Positions 35,203 to 44,434 of a stretch of DNA of 64,000 nucleotides are shown piece after piece; within the stretch, counting starts at the first letter, position 1; every line of letters begins with the position of its first letter. The stretch is from Aeromonas popoffii (lineage in GTDB: Bacteria > Pseudomonadota > Gammaproteobacteria > Enterobacterales > Aeromonadaceae). The position numbers and the translations under genes are program-made. Under the pieces are notes generated by a model. It was not told the origin of the DNA. It made no database searches and saw only the letters and a program-made list of their open reading frames with translations. The DNA lies in assembly GCF_000820025.1 (NCBI RefSeq), contig NZ_CDBI01000057.1, positions 54,946-118,945 on the forward strand, in the 5' to 3' direction.

Positions 35203-37011
35203 ATGCAGCAACGAATTTACCCACAACAGTGGCACAACCAGCATATCTATCCCGCCCTCGATTGCCCCGAGCTGGACGCTGACATGAGCCTGGCCCGTGC
35301 CAACCTCGCCGAGCTGGCCGGTTTTATCGACGGTCTTGCCCCGATGCTGGAGAGCACCGATGCCTTGCCCGATTTTTTACGGGAAGTGCGCCTGCGGACT
35401 CGGGACATTCACAACATTGGCTGGAACGTGGCGATTCTGGCCGCATGCCGCGGCAGTCAGGATGCGCGGGATCCGCAGGCCAAGCAGCTGGCGTCCCGTG
35501 CCCGCGCCCTCAACGCCGATCTGTTCAAGACCCTGGCACCGGTGGAAGACTTGATGCTGGCACTGCCCGAGCCCGAGTTTGAGCGGCTGATGCAGGACCC
35601 CTTGCTGGGGGAGGAGGCGTACCGGCTGCGCCATGAGCGCCGGCTGCAGGATCAGCGCCTGCCGGTGGAGGCGGAGCAGCTGGTGATTGGGCTTGGCACC
35701 GATGGGCTGCACGCTTGGGGCAACCTCTACAACGATCTGGTGGGCAAGATCCGCCTCGTGATTGACGGCCGCGAGATGGGGCTGGCCGAGGCGAGCAACC
35801 TGCTTTCCAGCCCGGTGCGGGCCCTGCGCCGCGAGGCTTTTGACGCCATCAGTGCCGGCTGGGAAGGGGAGCAGGAGACGGTGGCGGCCATCCTCAATGC
35901 CCTCAATGGCTGGCGGCTGGAGCTGGCGCGCCAGCGCGGCAAGCAGCGTGTGCTCGATGCGCTGGATCTCTCCTGCCATCAGAGCCATATCGAGCGCACC
36001 ACCCTGGATACGCTCATGGCCGAGACGTATCACGCCCGGGGTCTGGGCCAGCGGGCGCTGGGGCTGATGGCCCGGCAGCTTGGCATCACAGATCCGGGGC
36101 CGGAGGACTTGTTTGCACCGCCCCCGGCCGCCAGCAGCCGCGCCATCCCGTTCGAGGAGGCGATCGCAATCATCGAGGGGGCTTTTGCCCGCTTTGATCC
36201 CGAGATGGGGGAGTTTGCCCGCATGATGGCCGAGAAGGGGTGGATTGATGCAGCGCCCACGCCAAATCGCCGCACCGGCGCCTACTGCACCAAGTTTGCC
36301 GATCCGGTGGAGCCGCGGGTCTTTGTCACCTATGCCGGCACCATGGACAACGTCATCACGCTTGCTCACGAGCTGGGTCACGCCTGGCACAACTGGGTCA
36401 TTCGCGATCTGCCGATGAGCCAGCGTCGTTACCCCATGACGCTGGCGGAGACCGCCTCCATCTTCGCCGAAACCCTGGTGCGCAGCGCCCTGTTTGAAAA
36501 GGCCCAAAGCCCGGAAGAGCAGCGGGCCATCGCCTGGGCGGAAGCCGATGGCGCTGCCACCTTCCTGGTCAACATTCCGGCCCGCTTCGATTTCGAGCAG
36601 GCGCTGGTGGCGGAGCGGGCGCAGGGCTATGTGTCGGCAGAGCGACTCAAGGCGCTGACCGACGAGGCGTGGGGCCGCTGGTATGAGGGGAGCCTGACCC
36701 ACTATCACCCCATGTTCTGGGCGGCCAAGGCGCACTTCTCTATCGCCGGGTTCGGCTTTTACAACTACCCCTATCTGTTCGGTTATCTGTTCAGCCTCGG
36801 GGTCTATCAGCAGTTGATGAGCCGCAAGGCGGCGGGGGAAACGAATGTGGCCGAGGCCTATCGCGCCCTGTTGCGCGATACCGGCCGTATGAGCGCCGAA
36901 GATCTGGTGGCAAAACATCTGGGTCAGGATATCCGTGAAGCCGCGTTCTGGCAGGGCAGCATGGCGCTGGTGGCGGCGGCGGTGGATCGCTTCGAGCAGA
37001 CCTGCGGTTAA
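35203..37011 (+). CDS. M3-family oligopeptidase (PepF-like), second tandem copy
   Basis: 602 aa, full-length paralogue of the preceding gene. HEXXH is AHELGHAWHNW near residues 388-392, followed by ETASIFAETLVRSAL and FYNYPYLFGYLFSLGVY. Long identical blocks (for example DALDLSCHQSHIERTTLDTLMAE against DALDVSCHQSHIERTTLDTLMAE in the first copy) show an old tandem duplication, while the N-terminal thirds differ more. Both active sites are intact, so specificities may have diverged. The spacer between copies is 155 bp. A strong terminator ends the unit. Confidence 0.92.
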   Translation: MQQRIYPQQWHNQHIYPALDCPELDADMSLARANLAELAGFIDGLAPMLESTDALPDFLREVRLRTRDIHNIGWNVAILAACRGSQDARDPQAKQLASRARALNADLFKTLAPVEDLMLALPEPEFERLMQDPLLGEEAYRLRHERRLQDQRLPVEAEQLVIGLGTDGLHAWGNLYNDLVGKIRLVIDGREMGLAEASNLLSSPVRALRREAFDAISAGWEGEQETVAAILNALNGWRLELARQRGKQRVLDALDLSCHQSHIERTTLDTLMAETYHARGLGQRALGLMARQLGITDPGPEDLFAPPPAASSRAIPFEEAIAIIEGAFARFDPEMGEFARMMAEKGWIDAAPTPNRRTGAYCTKFADPVEPRVFVTYAGTMDNVITLAHELGHAWHNWVIRDLPMSQRRYPMTLAETASIFAETLVRSALFEKAQSPEEQRAIAWAEADGAATFLVNIPARFDFEQALVAERAQGYVSAERLKALTDEAWGRWYEGSLTHYHPMFWAAKAHFSIAGFGFYNYPYLFGYLFSLGVYQQLMSRKAAGETNVAEAYRALLRDTGRMSAEDLVAKHLGQDIREAAFWQGSMALVAAAVDRFEQTCG

Positions 37012-37033
37012 GGGGACTCAGGCAGGTGAACGT

Positions 37034-37069
37034 GCCGCCGGGCAGTCTATCTGCCCGGCGGCTTTTTTT
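37034..37069 (+). terminator. terminator after the tandem peptidases
   Basis: GCCGCCGGGCAG / CTGCCCGGCGGC, loop TCTAT, then seven T. Confidence 0.9.
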
Positions 37070-38465
37070 ATGGTTGGGGGTCGACTGGCCGTACCGGGCC
37101 CACCAGCAGGGGTCTGGGCTGGTGGCTGAGATCCGGCTGGTAGCCGTTGAAGAAGAGATTCAGCAGCACCGAGCTCAGGGTCGCCAGCAGGATACCGCTG
37201 TGCAGCAGCGGCTGCAGCACGGCGGGAAAGTGCTGAAAGAAGTGGCCGGAGACGGTGGGGATCATGCCGACCCCTAAGCTGATGGCGACGATATAGAGGT
37301 TGTGACGATTGCAGTTGTAATCGGCCCGCGCCAGGATGCGAATGCCGGTGGCCAGCACCATGCCGAACATGACGATGCCGGCGCCACCGAGCACAAAGGG
37401 GGGAATGGAGGCGACCATCAGTGACATCTTGGGGATCAGGCCAAAGGCGAGCAGTATCCCCCCCGACATGACGCAGACCCAGCGACTCGACACCCCGGTC
37501 ACGCTGACCAGCCCGATATTCTGGGAAAACGAGGTGTGGGGAAAACTATTGAAGATGCCGCCGATGACGGTGCCTATGCCGTCTACCCGCAGCCCTCGCA
37601 CTATGTCGCCCCGAGTGGCCGGGTGGCCGACTATGTCGCCGAGGGCCAGAAACATCCCCATGGATTCGATGAAGGTGATGAGCATGATGACGGTGAGGGT
37701 CGCGATGGAGATGGGATCGAAGGTGGGCCAGCCAAATGCGAACGGCACTATGGGGGCAAACCAGGCCGCCTCATTGAGGCCGGTCAGGTTCACCTCGCCC
37801 ATGCCGATGGCGATGACAAAGCCGAACAGTATGCCGAGCAGCACAGAGATGTTGCTGAAAAAGCCTTTGGTGAAGCGGGTCACCAGCAAGATGAAGGCGA
37901 GCACCAGGAAGCTGGTGCCTATGTAGCGCAGGCTGCCGTACTCGGGATTGTCCTTGCCCCCCGCCATCCAGTCGATCCCCACCTGCATGATGCTGATCCC
38001 GATGGAGGTGATGACCACACCTGTCACCACGGTCGGAAAGAGTGGCATCAGGCGGCCGACCAGGGGAACCAGCAGGGTGGAGATGATCCCGGCGGCGATG
38101 GTGGCACCGAAGATGCCGGTCAGCCCCAGATCCGGGTTGGCACCGATGGCCAGCATGGGCATGACGGCGGCGAAGGTGACCGACATGATGACGGGCAGCC
38201 TGATCCCGGCAAACCGGCCTATCCCCAGACACTGCAGCAGGGTGACGATACCGCAGCAGAACAGATCAGAGCTGATGAGGTAGGAGATCTGTGCCTTGGG
38301 CAGCCCCAGGCTGCCGCCGATCACCAGCGGCACCGCCACGGCACCGGCGTACATCACCAGCACATGTTGCAAACCCAGGGTAAAGAGCTGGCCAGGGGGG
38401 AGCATGCGTTCCACTTCATCGACGGGGCGGCAGGTGGTCGTCCCGGGGGGATTGGTCTGGTTCAT
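37068..38465 (-). CDS. nucleobase:cation symporter-2 (xanthine/uracil permease family)
   Basis: 465 aa inner-membrane permease with about 14 helices. NCS2 hallmarks are the QHVLVMYAGAVAVPLVIG opening, FAAVMPMLAIG, the SNFPHTSFSQNIGL-like segment (here FNSFPHTSFSQNIGL) and the NAT region FALGDIVGHPA. It is closest in appearance to bacterial xanthine/urate carriers (XanP, UacT, PbuX), but uracil cannot be excluded. The start MNQTNPPG has AAGGAG; the upstream in-frame extension was rejected. Its stop lies against the T-run of the convergent terminator. The substrate is inferred only from the family. Confidence 0.88.
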   Translation of the reverse strand: MNQTNPPGTTTCRPVDEVERMLPPGQLFTLGLQHVLVMYAGAVAVPLVIGGSLGLPKAQISYLISSDLFCCGIVTLLQCLGIGRFAGIRLPVIMSVTFAAVMPMLAIGANPDLGLTGIFGATIAAGIISTLLVPLVGRLMPLFPTVVTGVVITSIGISIMQVGIDWMAGGKDNPEYGSLRYIGTSFLVLAFILLVTRFTKGFFSNISVLLGILFGFVIAIGMGEVNLTGLNEAAWFAPIVPFAFGWPTFDPISIATLTVIMLITFIESMGMFLALGDIVGHPATRGDIVRGLRVDGIGTVIGGIFNSFPHTSFSQNIGLVSVTGVSSRWVCVMSGGILLAFGLIPKMSLMVASIPPFVLGGAGIVMFGMVLATGIRILARADYNCNRHNLYIVAISLGVGMIPTVSGHFFQHFPAVLQPLLHSGILLATLSSVLLNLFFNGYQPDLSHQPRPLLVGPVRPVDPQP

Positions 38466-38950
38466 GAATACATCACTCCTTGCGGCCCGAGCGGTACGGC
38501 CGGGCAAGATGGGGCTGGCCCCCCCGCTCAGGGATTATGGGCTGGACGGGGATGCGAGCGCAGACCTTGTGCGCGGGCAGGCAGGATCGGCGTGGATGGC
38601 CACCCCGGGTGCGCACCCATGGACGTTGGTACTGCACAAAACGTGCGCATTGGCTTAGCGGTGGCACGTTGGCTGGCGGTTTTGTGGACGGGATCACAGG
38701 GTGGGAAGGTTGTGGGTGGGTTATCGTTGGCCGGCCTGCGGGGCGGGCTCTCACATTGGTAGCTGGCGTATCATTTCTGCCTTGCGGGCTCTCACTTTGA
38801 TACGCGTGCGGGGGTAAAGGCATCCTGGTTCTGGTTTCATCCGCAACCGCAGGCGTGATCCAAAGCAAGAAAGTGGGATGTTTTGGTGGCGCAGAGCCCT
38901 GCCGCTGGGGTAGTTTCGATAGAACCGACACAGTTTATGAGGTCTTGTCC
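38466..38950. other. 485-bp intergenic region without a recognised gene
   Basis: Divergent control region of the NCS2 permease (minus) and ycfP (plus). Open frames here lack ribosome sites and family resemblance. I found no convincing promoter hexamers, riboswitch or repeat apart from the GAGG ribosome site of ycfP at 38939-38942. Confidence 0.5.
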
Positions 38951-39490
38951 ATGATCATCTATCTTCATGGTTTTGATGCCACCAGCCCCGGTAATCATGA
39001 AAAAGTGCTGCAGTTGCAGTTTATCGATGATGATGTGCGTTTTGTGCACTACAGCACGGTTCACCCCCGTCATGACATGAGCCATCTGCTCAAGGAAGTG
39101 AAGAAGCAGCTCGACATGAGCACAGACCCCAAGCCCCTCATCTGCGGGGTGGGGCTGGGAGGCTACTGGAGCGAGCGGATCGGCTTCTTGTGCGGCATCA
39201 AGCAGGTGATTTTCAATCCCAATCTGCACCCCGAGATCACCATGCAGGGCAAGATAGACAGACCGGAAGAGTACGAGGATATAGGCACCAAATGTGTGTC
39301 TGAATTTCGTAGTAAAAATTCAGGAAATTGCCTCTGCATCCTTTCCGTTCAGGATGAAATCCGCGATAATGGCGAAATTGAGCGTGAATTGAAGAATTAT
39401 TACAACATCCTGTGGGATGAGCGAGAGACTCACAAGTTCAAGAACATCTCTCATCACCTGCAACAGATGAAGGCTTTCAAGGAAGCCTGA
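38951..39490 (+). CDS. ycfP: YcfP family esterase-like protein (UPF0227)
   Basis: 179 aa (E. coli YcfP 180), alpha/beta-hydrolase fold. It opens [18 protein letters not shown] and has a nucleophile-elbow-like segment [15 protein letters not shown], where the usual serine position is leucine, so esterase activity is doubtful. The remainder follows E. coli YcfP closely, including [11 protein letters not shown] and the helical end. In-frame codons upstream of the ATG were rejected for lack of a ribosome site. It sits immediately before ndh, as in E. coli, but nagZ and thiK do not precede it here. Confidence 0.9.
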   Translation: MIIYLHGFDATSPGNHEKVLQLQFIDDDVRFVHYSTVHPRHDMSHLLKEVKKQLDMSTDPKPLICGVGLGGYWSERIGFLCGIKQVIFNPNLHPEITMQGKIDRPEEYEDIGTKCVSEFRSKNSGNCLCILSVQDEIRDNGEIERELKNYYNILWDERETHKFKNISHHLQQMKAFKEA

Positions 39491-39568
39491 TTGCTCGTCA
39501 CGTCATGGATTCAACTATCAAGGGAGCCGATGGCTCCCTTCGCTTTAATGGAACCGAGGTAATTAACC

Positions 39569-40861
39569 ATGACCAATATTGTTGTCGTCGGCGGCGGGGC
39601 TGGCGGTTTGGAGCTGGCCACCAGTCTGGGTCGCAAGCTGGGCAAGAAGAACAAGGCCAGGATCACCCTGGTCGACCGTAACCGTACCCATCTGTGGAAA
39701 CCCCTGCTGCACGAAGTGGCCACCGGCTCCATGGACGCGGGTATCGATGCCCTGAGCTACCAGTCCCATGCCAAAAACCACGGTTTCGATTTCCAGTTGG
39801 GCACCCTCACCGACATCAAGCGCGATGAAAAGCGCATCGTGCTGGCGAAGATAGTCGACGAGAACGGCGACATAGTGGTGCATGAGCAGGAAGTGCCGTA
39901 TGACATCCTGGTGATGGCGATCGGTTCCGTGTCCAACGACTTCAACACCAAGGGCATCAAGGATCACTGCATCTTCCTGGACAGTCCCTCCCAGGCACAC
40001 CGCTTCCACAACAGCATGATGAACCGCTTCCTGCAGTTCGCCACCGAATACCAGCCCGGTGACAAGGTGAAGATCGCCATCGTCGGCGGTGGTGCCACCG
40101 GGGTCGAGCTCTCCGCCGAGCTCTACAACGCGGTGGAGCAGCTCTATGCCTACGGTTTCAAGCACCTCACCACCGACAACCTGAAGGTGACCCTGGTGGA
40201 AGCGGGCCCCCGCATACTGCCGGCGCTGCCGGAGCGCATCAGCGGCGCCGCCCATCAGGAGTTGGTGAAGCTGGGGGTGGACGTGCGTACCGCCACCATG
40301 ATCACCGAAGCCACCGCCGAAGGGTTGCACACCAAGGACGGCGAACTCATCGAAGCGGATCTGATGGTGTGGGCTGCCGGCATCAAGGCACCGGATTTCA
40401 TGAAGGATATCGCCGGGCTCGAGACCAACCGCATCAACCAGCTGGTGGTGAAAGAGACCCTGCAGACCAGCCGTGACGAGAACATCTTCGTCATCGGTGA
40501 CTGCGCCGCCTGCCCGCAGCCAAATAGCAAGTTCGTGCCGCCACGCGCCCAGTCCGCACACCAGATGGCGACCCGTGCGTGCAAGAACATCCTGGCCAAG
40601 CTGGCGGGTGGCGAGATGAAGCCCTACCTCTATCATGATCACGGTTCGCTGGTCTCTTTGAGTCGCTTCTCCACCGTGGGCAGCCTGATGGGCAACCTGA
40701 TGCGTGGCTCCATGATGGTGGAAGGCCACATAGCCCGCATGGTGTACATCTCGCTCTATCGGATGCACCAGGTTGCCCTGCACGGCTACGTCAAGACTGG
40801 CCTCATCATGCTGGTGGGCCGCATCAACCGGGTGCTGCGCCCGACGCTGAAACTGCACTAA
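39569..40861 (+). CDS. ndh: type II NADH dehydrogenase
   Basis: 430 aa membrane-associated flavoprotein that passes electrons from NADH to quinone without pumping protons. The FAD-binding Rossmann motif is [13 protein letters not shown] at the N-terminus, the NADH-binding motif is [17 protein letters not shown] near residue 170, and [12 protein letters not shown] marks the FAD-contact region. The C-terminal amphipathic part provides membrane binding. Length and order after ycfP match E. coli Ndh (434 aa). AACCGAGG lies upstream of the ATG. A strong terminator follows. Confidence 0.96.
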   Translation: MTNIVVVGGGAGGLELATSLGRKLGKKNKARITLVDRNRTHLWKPLLHEVATGSMDAGIDALSYQSHAKNHGFDFQLGTLTDIKRDEKRIVLAKIVDENGDIVVHEQEVPYDILVMAIGSVSNDFNTKGIKDHCIFLDSPSQAHRFHNSMMNRFLQFATEYQPGDKVKIAIVGGGATGVELSAELYNAVEQLYAYGFKHLTTDNLKVTLVEAGPRILPALPERISGAAHQELVKLGVDVRTATMITEATAEGLHTKDGELIEADLMVWAAGIKAPDFMKDIAGLETNRINQLVVKETLQTSRDENIFVIGDCAACPQPNSKFVPPRAQSAHQMATRACKNILAKLAGGEMKPYLYHDHGSLVSLSRFSTVGSLMGNLMRGSMMVEGHIARMVYISLYRMHQVALHGYVKTGLIMLVGRINRVLRPTLKLH

Positions 40862-40897
40862 GCCGCAGTCGGAACAGCCGGTGCTGAACGCACAAAA

Positions 40898-40926
40898 AAG
40901 GAGAGGCCAGGCCTCTCCTTTCTTTT
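40898..40926 (+). terminator. terminator of ndh
   Basis: GGAGAGGC / GCCTCTCC stem, loop CAG, then TTTCTTTTT. Confidence 0.88.
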
Positions 40927-40941
40927 TATGTGATTCGTACG

Positions 40942-41742
40942 TCAGGAGGCATCATTGATCAGCGTTTTCACCTCCATCAGTGCAGCAGTGAAGAAGAGTC
41001 GCGCTACTTCAGGATCCCTCTGGCCAGCATCGTGGGCCACGTTGGCTATGTCGCCACCGAGGATGGTAATGGTGTTGCCGACCTTGGTCAGGCGATCTAT
41101 CAGTGTGCTGAAGTTCTGAGAGAAGGCGTTGGTTTGTCCGAGGAAGCCTTGCTGGCGCTGGATCTGCCCCGTTATCTGGCTGACTTGTCCTTCCAGACTG
41201 TTCACCTTGCTCTGGGCTTGCGACAAGGTCACCGCCATGGCGATCAGGCCGGGTAGCCCCAGTAGCCCAAGGCCCAGCAGGTAAAGTTTCTTCTTGTTCA
41301 GCTCATCCAGCTCTTGGCGGGCTCCCGCCAGGCTTGACTGCAGCCCGGCGATGGTGGCCTGCAGCTCGACGCCAATCCGCTGCAGGTCCAGGTTGTCCTG
41401 TAGGATACGGCTATTGGCGGCTTGGCTTGCCCCCAAGGTGTGGGCCATCAAAGACTGGATCGGCGTTATCTCATCCTGCACCAGATTAATGAAGTCCTGC
41501 AGGGACTGGGGCGTGAGGCCGTTGGGGTTGGCCAGCTGCTGCTCCAGCTGTCCCTCAAGGCGTTGACCGAAGACCAGCACCTGTTGCTGCATCGTCAGCA
41601 CCTCGGGTAGCAGATTGGCAATGACCTCGGTCACATTGTGCTGAATGTTGATGGCGCCCTGGGGGAGCCCGCTAAAGGACTGTATGGTGGCTTCTGCCTG
41701 CTGCATGTTGGCAATAGCCTGGGATAAGATTCCGTTGCTCAT
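40942..41742 (-). CDS. ahlC: tripartite alpha-pore-forming toxin component AhlC
   Basis: 266 aa, the smallest of the three toxin proteins. It is almost wholly helical, with a single hydrophobic head (KLYLLGLGLLGLPGLIAMAVTLS, about 150-172) flanked by long amphipathic coiled-coil helices. This is the ClyA/NheA/HblL-type fold. In the A. hydrophila AHL toxin, AhlC is the subunit that first binds target membranes. There is no signal peptide, as usual for the family. Last gene of ahlABC; GAGAAG precedes the ATG, 45 bp after ahlB. Confidence 0.88.
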   Translation of the reverse strand: MSNGILSQAIANMQQAEATIQSFSGLPQGAINIQHNVTEVIANLLPEVLTMQQQVLVFGQRLEGQLEQQLANPNGLTPQSLQDFINLVQDEITPIQSLMAHTLGASQAANSRILQDNLDLQRIGVELQATIAGLQSSLAGARQELDELNKKKLYLLGLGLLGLPGLIAMAVTLSQAQSKVNSLEGQVSQITGQIQRQQGFLGQTNAFSQNFSTLIDRLTKVGNTITILGGDIANVAHDAGQRDPEVARLFFTAALMEVKTLINDAS

Positions 41743-41787
41743 GGTGTCTTCTCGATAGGGAGAGGGCGGTGGTCCGCCCTCTGGGCA

Positions 41788-42864
41788 TCAGGCGGCCAGG
41801 CGGCCGACGAAATCGGCTATGGTGGCGGTCCTGGGTACTTGTATGGGGCTGACACCGGCCATCTGTGCTTTGATGGTGTTCACGTCGGTGAGCACTGTCT
41901 TCACTGTGGTGTCGGCGGCGGTCAACCAGAGCTGGCGGATGTCGTCGCCGCTGGTGATGCCCTTGTCCAGATCAGTGATCAGGCTGCCGAGATCCGAGGT
42001 CAGGGAGTCCCAGGCATTGCTCATCTGGGTCGCGGCAGAGACAGCGTTTTGTGCCTGCACCTGGAGCCCTTGATAACCATTGCCGATCTGGGTGGCGATC
42101 AGTACCTCGCTGTTGAGGCTGCTGCGCTTCTGGTACAGATCCTGGCGGGCGCCCAACGAGTTGTGCAGCACGATGGAGCCTGCCGTAATACCGGCGGCAC
42201 CTGCAACCATCATGGCGACGCCACCGATGACCACAGGCGTCGAGGTGCCAGCGGTGACGAAGTCGGCCACTGCGCCTATGGCGGTGACGAAGGCTCCGCC
42301 AATCACTAACAACCCCCCAACCACGATGCCGGCGATGGCGCCGTCGATGGCTGCGTTGACCTTGTCGATGTCACCGTTGAGCTGAGCCAGCACCCCGTTG
42401 TCACCCTGTACCTTGCTGTTGAGGTTCACCACTATGCCCTGGAAGTTGCGAGAGTCGATGATCAGCTGGTTGTTAAGATCCAGGATAATGAGACGAGTAT
42501 CGGAAGAGATCTTATGGTACTCGGTGGCTTGTTCCTTGATAACGTTCAACTGCCTGAGCCACTGGGCCTTGGTGGAACCGGGGGGGAGCACGGTCGGGAT
42601 GGCATTTTGCAGGGCGTAGTAGTTGGAGATGTTACTGATGTTGGTGATGATCTGTGGCTGGATCTGGTTGAGGTACAGGTCCGCATGCCCTTTGGCGACG
42701 TCCAGTCCCTGGTTGATCTGGGTCTGATTCTCCTTGAGATTCGGGAACTGGCTGAAGTCCACTGGCACTTGTTGCTTGACGCTGTTGCAATAGGTCTGGA
42801 TCTGCAGCGCTTGCCCGGCCTGACCGGCCATGCTCTGGTCCATGGAGATGGTTGCATTCATCAT
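41788..42864 (-). CDS. ahlB: tripartite alpha-pore-forming toxin component AhlB
   Basis: 358 aa helical toxin protein with a long hydrophobic hairpin at about 185-240: AIAGIVVGGLLVIGGAFVTA and PVVIGGVAMMVAGAAGITAG, separated by a short loop. In the A. hydrophila AHL system this hairpin opens into two transmembrane helices that form the pore with AhlC. Flanking segments are heptad-rich helices. There is no signal peptide. AAGGAC lies 8 bases before the first of two adjacent ATG codons. It is the middle gene of the operon, 24 bp after ahlA. Confidence 0.88.
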   Translation of the reverse strand: MMNATISMDQSMAGQAGQALQIQTYCNSVKQQVPVDFSQFPNLKENQTQINQGLDVAKGHADLYLNQIQPQIITNISNISNYYALQNAIPTVLPPGSTKAQWLRQLNVIKEQATEYHKISSDTRLIILDLNNQLIIDSRNFQGIVVNLNSKVQGDNGVLAQLNGDIDKVNAAIDGAIAGIVVGGLLVIGGAFVTAIGAVADFVTAGTSTPVVIGGVAMMVAGAAGITAGSIVLHNSLGARQDLYQKRSSLNSEVLIATQIGNGYQGLQVQAQNAVSAATQMSNAWDSLTSDLGSLITDLDKGITSGDDIRQLWLTAADTTVKTVLTDVNTIKAQMAGVSPIQVPRTATIADFVGRLAA

Positions 42865-42888
42865 GTATATCGTCCTTTTATGGTGGGA

Positions 42889-43998
42889 TTAAGCGTCGGG
42901 CAGGACGCCGTTGCCGGCGTAGGCGGCCTTGATGTCACTCACCTGATCGGAGAGCTGTTGCCAGGATTGGGTATTCAGCGCCAGGGTGCGCCTGAGCAGA
43001 CGTACATCGCCGCTGTTGTTGAGGTCGGCCACCACGGGTACGGCGCTCTGATAGGCGTCGGCCACCTTTTGCCAGCCCAGGGGCAGGCCAGTGATCGCCC
43101 GGGCTACCGTCTCGTAGGTGCTGACAAACAGCTGGTTTTGGGCCTGCACCGACTTTGCGACCGTCAGTATGGCGTTGGTCTCGGCCAGCGCCTGGTAGGC
43201 CAGTGCCAGTTTCTGGGTATTGGCCTTGAGCTCCTTGGCTGCCAGGCTGGCACCGGCTATGCCGGATGACAGGGCCTGGATACCGGAGATCATGTATTGG
43301 GTCTGCTGGTCTGACCCCTTGGCCGAGCTTTGACTCGCGGCAGGCTTGCCGGCGGGGGTTTCCTCCAGCGCCAACGAGGTCACGATAGCGCGGCCCAGTT
43401 GGCCTACGCCGTCACCGGCCTTGCCACCTTCGTCGACAATGGCCTGAATGTTTGCCGCTATGGCCTGGTTCAGTGCGTCGATGGCCTTGGCCTGGCGCTG
43501 GGCGTCGGCGATCAGATCCTGCTCGAGCCGAGTGATCACCCCAAGGAAGTTGTCCATCAGGGGACGCAGCGAACCCCAGGCGATCTGGAATCGGGTATTG
43601 AGCGCCTGGGCCGTGAGCCGGTAACTCTGGGCCTGATCGGCCAGCGAGGTCAGCTGTTCTGCCAACCGGGCTCGCCCGGCCAGCACAGCCGCATCGTCAT
43701 CCTGGCCGAGCAGCCGGTTGAACGCCGCGACAAGGGCGTAGAAATTCGAGCCATGGCTCATCAGATTGATAAAGCCAGGCAGGTTATCTTGTTGGTAGTA
43801 GCGCGCCTGGTTGAGCATCTGCGCCTGGTAGGCCTCAATCTTGACGGCCAAAGATGAGTCGAGCTCACTCCTGGCCAGGGACTGCTGCATCAGCAGCAGA
43901 TTGGCATAGCTCTGGTTGAGTAGGGCCGGTGAGGCCGCAGACAGGTAGGCTGCCAGCAGGCCTTGATCCCCCAGATCCAGTGTGGTGATCGTGGTCAT
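42889..43998 (-). CDS. ahlA: tripartite alpha-pore-forming toxin component AhlA
   Basis: 369 aa helical protein of the same fold as AhlB and AhlC, but its head region is mild (AIVTSLALEETPAGKPAASQ..., then MISGIQALSSGIAGASLAA) rather than strongly hydrophobic. This fits the known role of AhlA as the hydrophilic lining needed for full lysis. No signal peptide is seen. First gene of ahlABC with a GGAGG ribosome site. Its ATG overlaps the stop codon of a 33-codon upstream reading frame. Confidence 0.86.
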   Translation of the reverse strand: MTTITTLDLGDQGLLAAYLSAASPALLNQSYANLLLMQQSLARSELDSSLAVKIEAYQAQMLNQARYYQQDNLPGFINLMSHGSNFYALVAAFNRLLGQDDDAAVLAGRARLAEQLTSLADQAQSYRLTAQALNTRFQIAWGSLRPLMDNFLGVITRLEQDLIADAQRQAKAIDALNQAIAANIQAIVDEGGKAGDGVGQLGRAIVTSLALEETPAGKPAASQSSAKGSDQQTQYMISGIQALSSGIAGASLAAKELKANTQKLALAYQALAETNAILTVAKSVQAQNQLFVSTYETVARAITGLPLGWQKVADAYQSAVPVVADLNNSGDVRLLRRTLALNTQSWQQLSDQVSDIKAAYAGNGVLPDA

Positions 43999-44096
43999 GG
44001 CGTGGCCTCCGTACCGGCTTCGGCGAGGTGGCTTGCGTGGAAACGTACCCGCGTTGAGGGGCTGGGGTGAGGTGGTCGGGTGTCGAGCTGCATCAT
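43995..44096 (-). CDS. 33-codon leader ORF overlapping ahlA
   Basis: Small frame beginning ATGATG with GAGGA seven to eight bases upstream, and ending in a TGA that overlaps the ahlA ATG (ATGA). It encodes a proline-rich, then His/Glu-containing peptide (MMQLDTRPPHPSPSTR, then ending EAGTEATP). The good ribosome site and exact overlap suggest translation coupled to the toxin operon. The ribosome site of ahlA lies inside this frame. It resembles no known protein; it might be a chance frame. Confidence 0.4.
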   Translation of the reverse strand: MMQLDTRPPHPSPSTRVRFHASHLAEAGTEATP

Positions 44097-44434
44097 GATG
44101 CTGTCCTCGTGACGAAGTGGGTCAGTCTCCGGCGTAGGGCCGGGACAGACTCACCCTATGGAAAGGCGAAATGGGTCACAACTGACACTTGTATCACTTG
44201 AAGTTTGAGCCAAATCGGCTAATGAGCGCCTTTTGGTGCTTGTTGTGCCGGTTGCTCGGCGTTGTCGTCCGTTGGCTGATGCCTGCAGGATCCAACCAGT
44301 CGACTCTCTGCAGATCCTGCCCCTCCCAACACCAGCCGCCATGATCCAACAGACACGTATCGAGTCTGTTTGCTTGCCTGGAAACTATCGCTGTTTTAGG
44401 CTCTCCCCCCAGTACAATCGATAAGGAAACCAAG
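44097..44434. other. divergent control region between ahlABC and ybjQ
   Basis: About 340 bp without a recognised gene. A weak minus-strand promoter-like arrangement (TTGTGA, about 17 bp, CATAGG-like) lies near 44156-44185. No clear operator was identified. Confidence 0.35.

Noticed and set aside
38473..38931. Open frames in the permease-ycfP gap
   Set aside because: No ribosome sites, arginine/proline-rich translations typical of non-coding GC-rich DNA, no domain resemblance.
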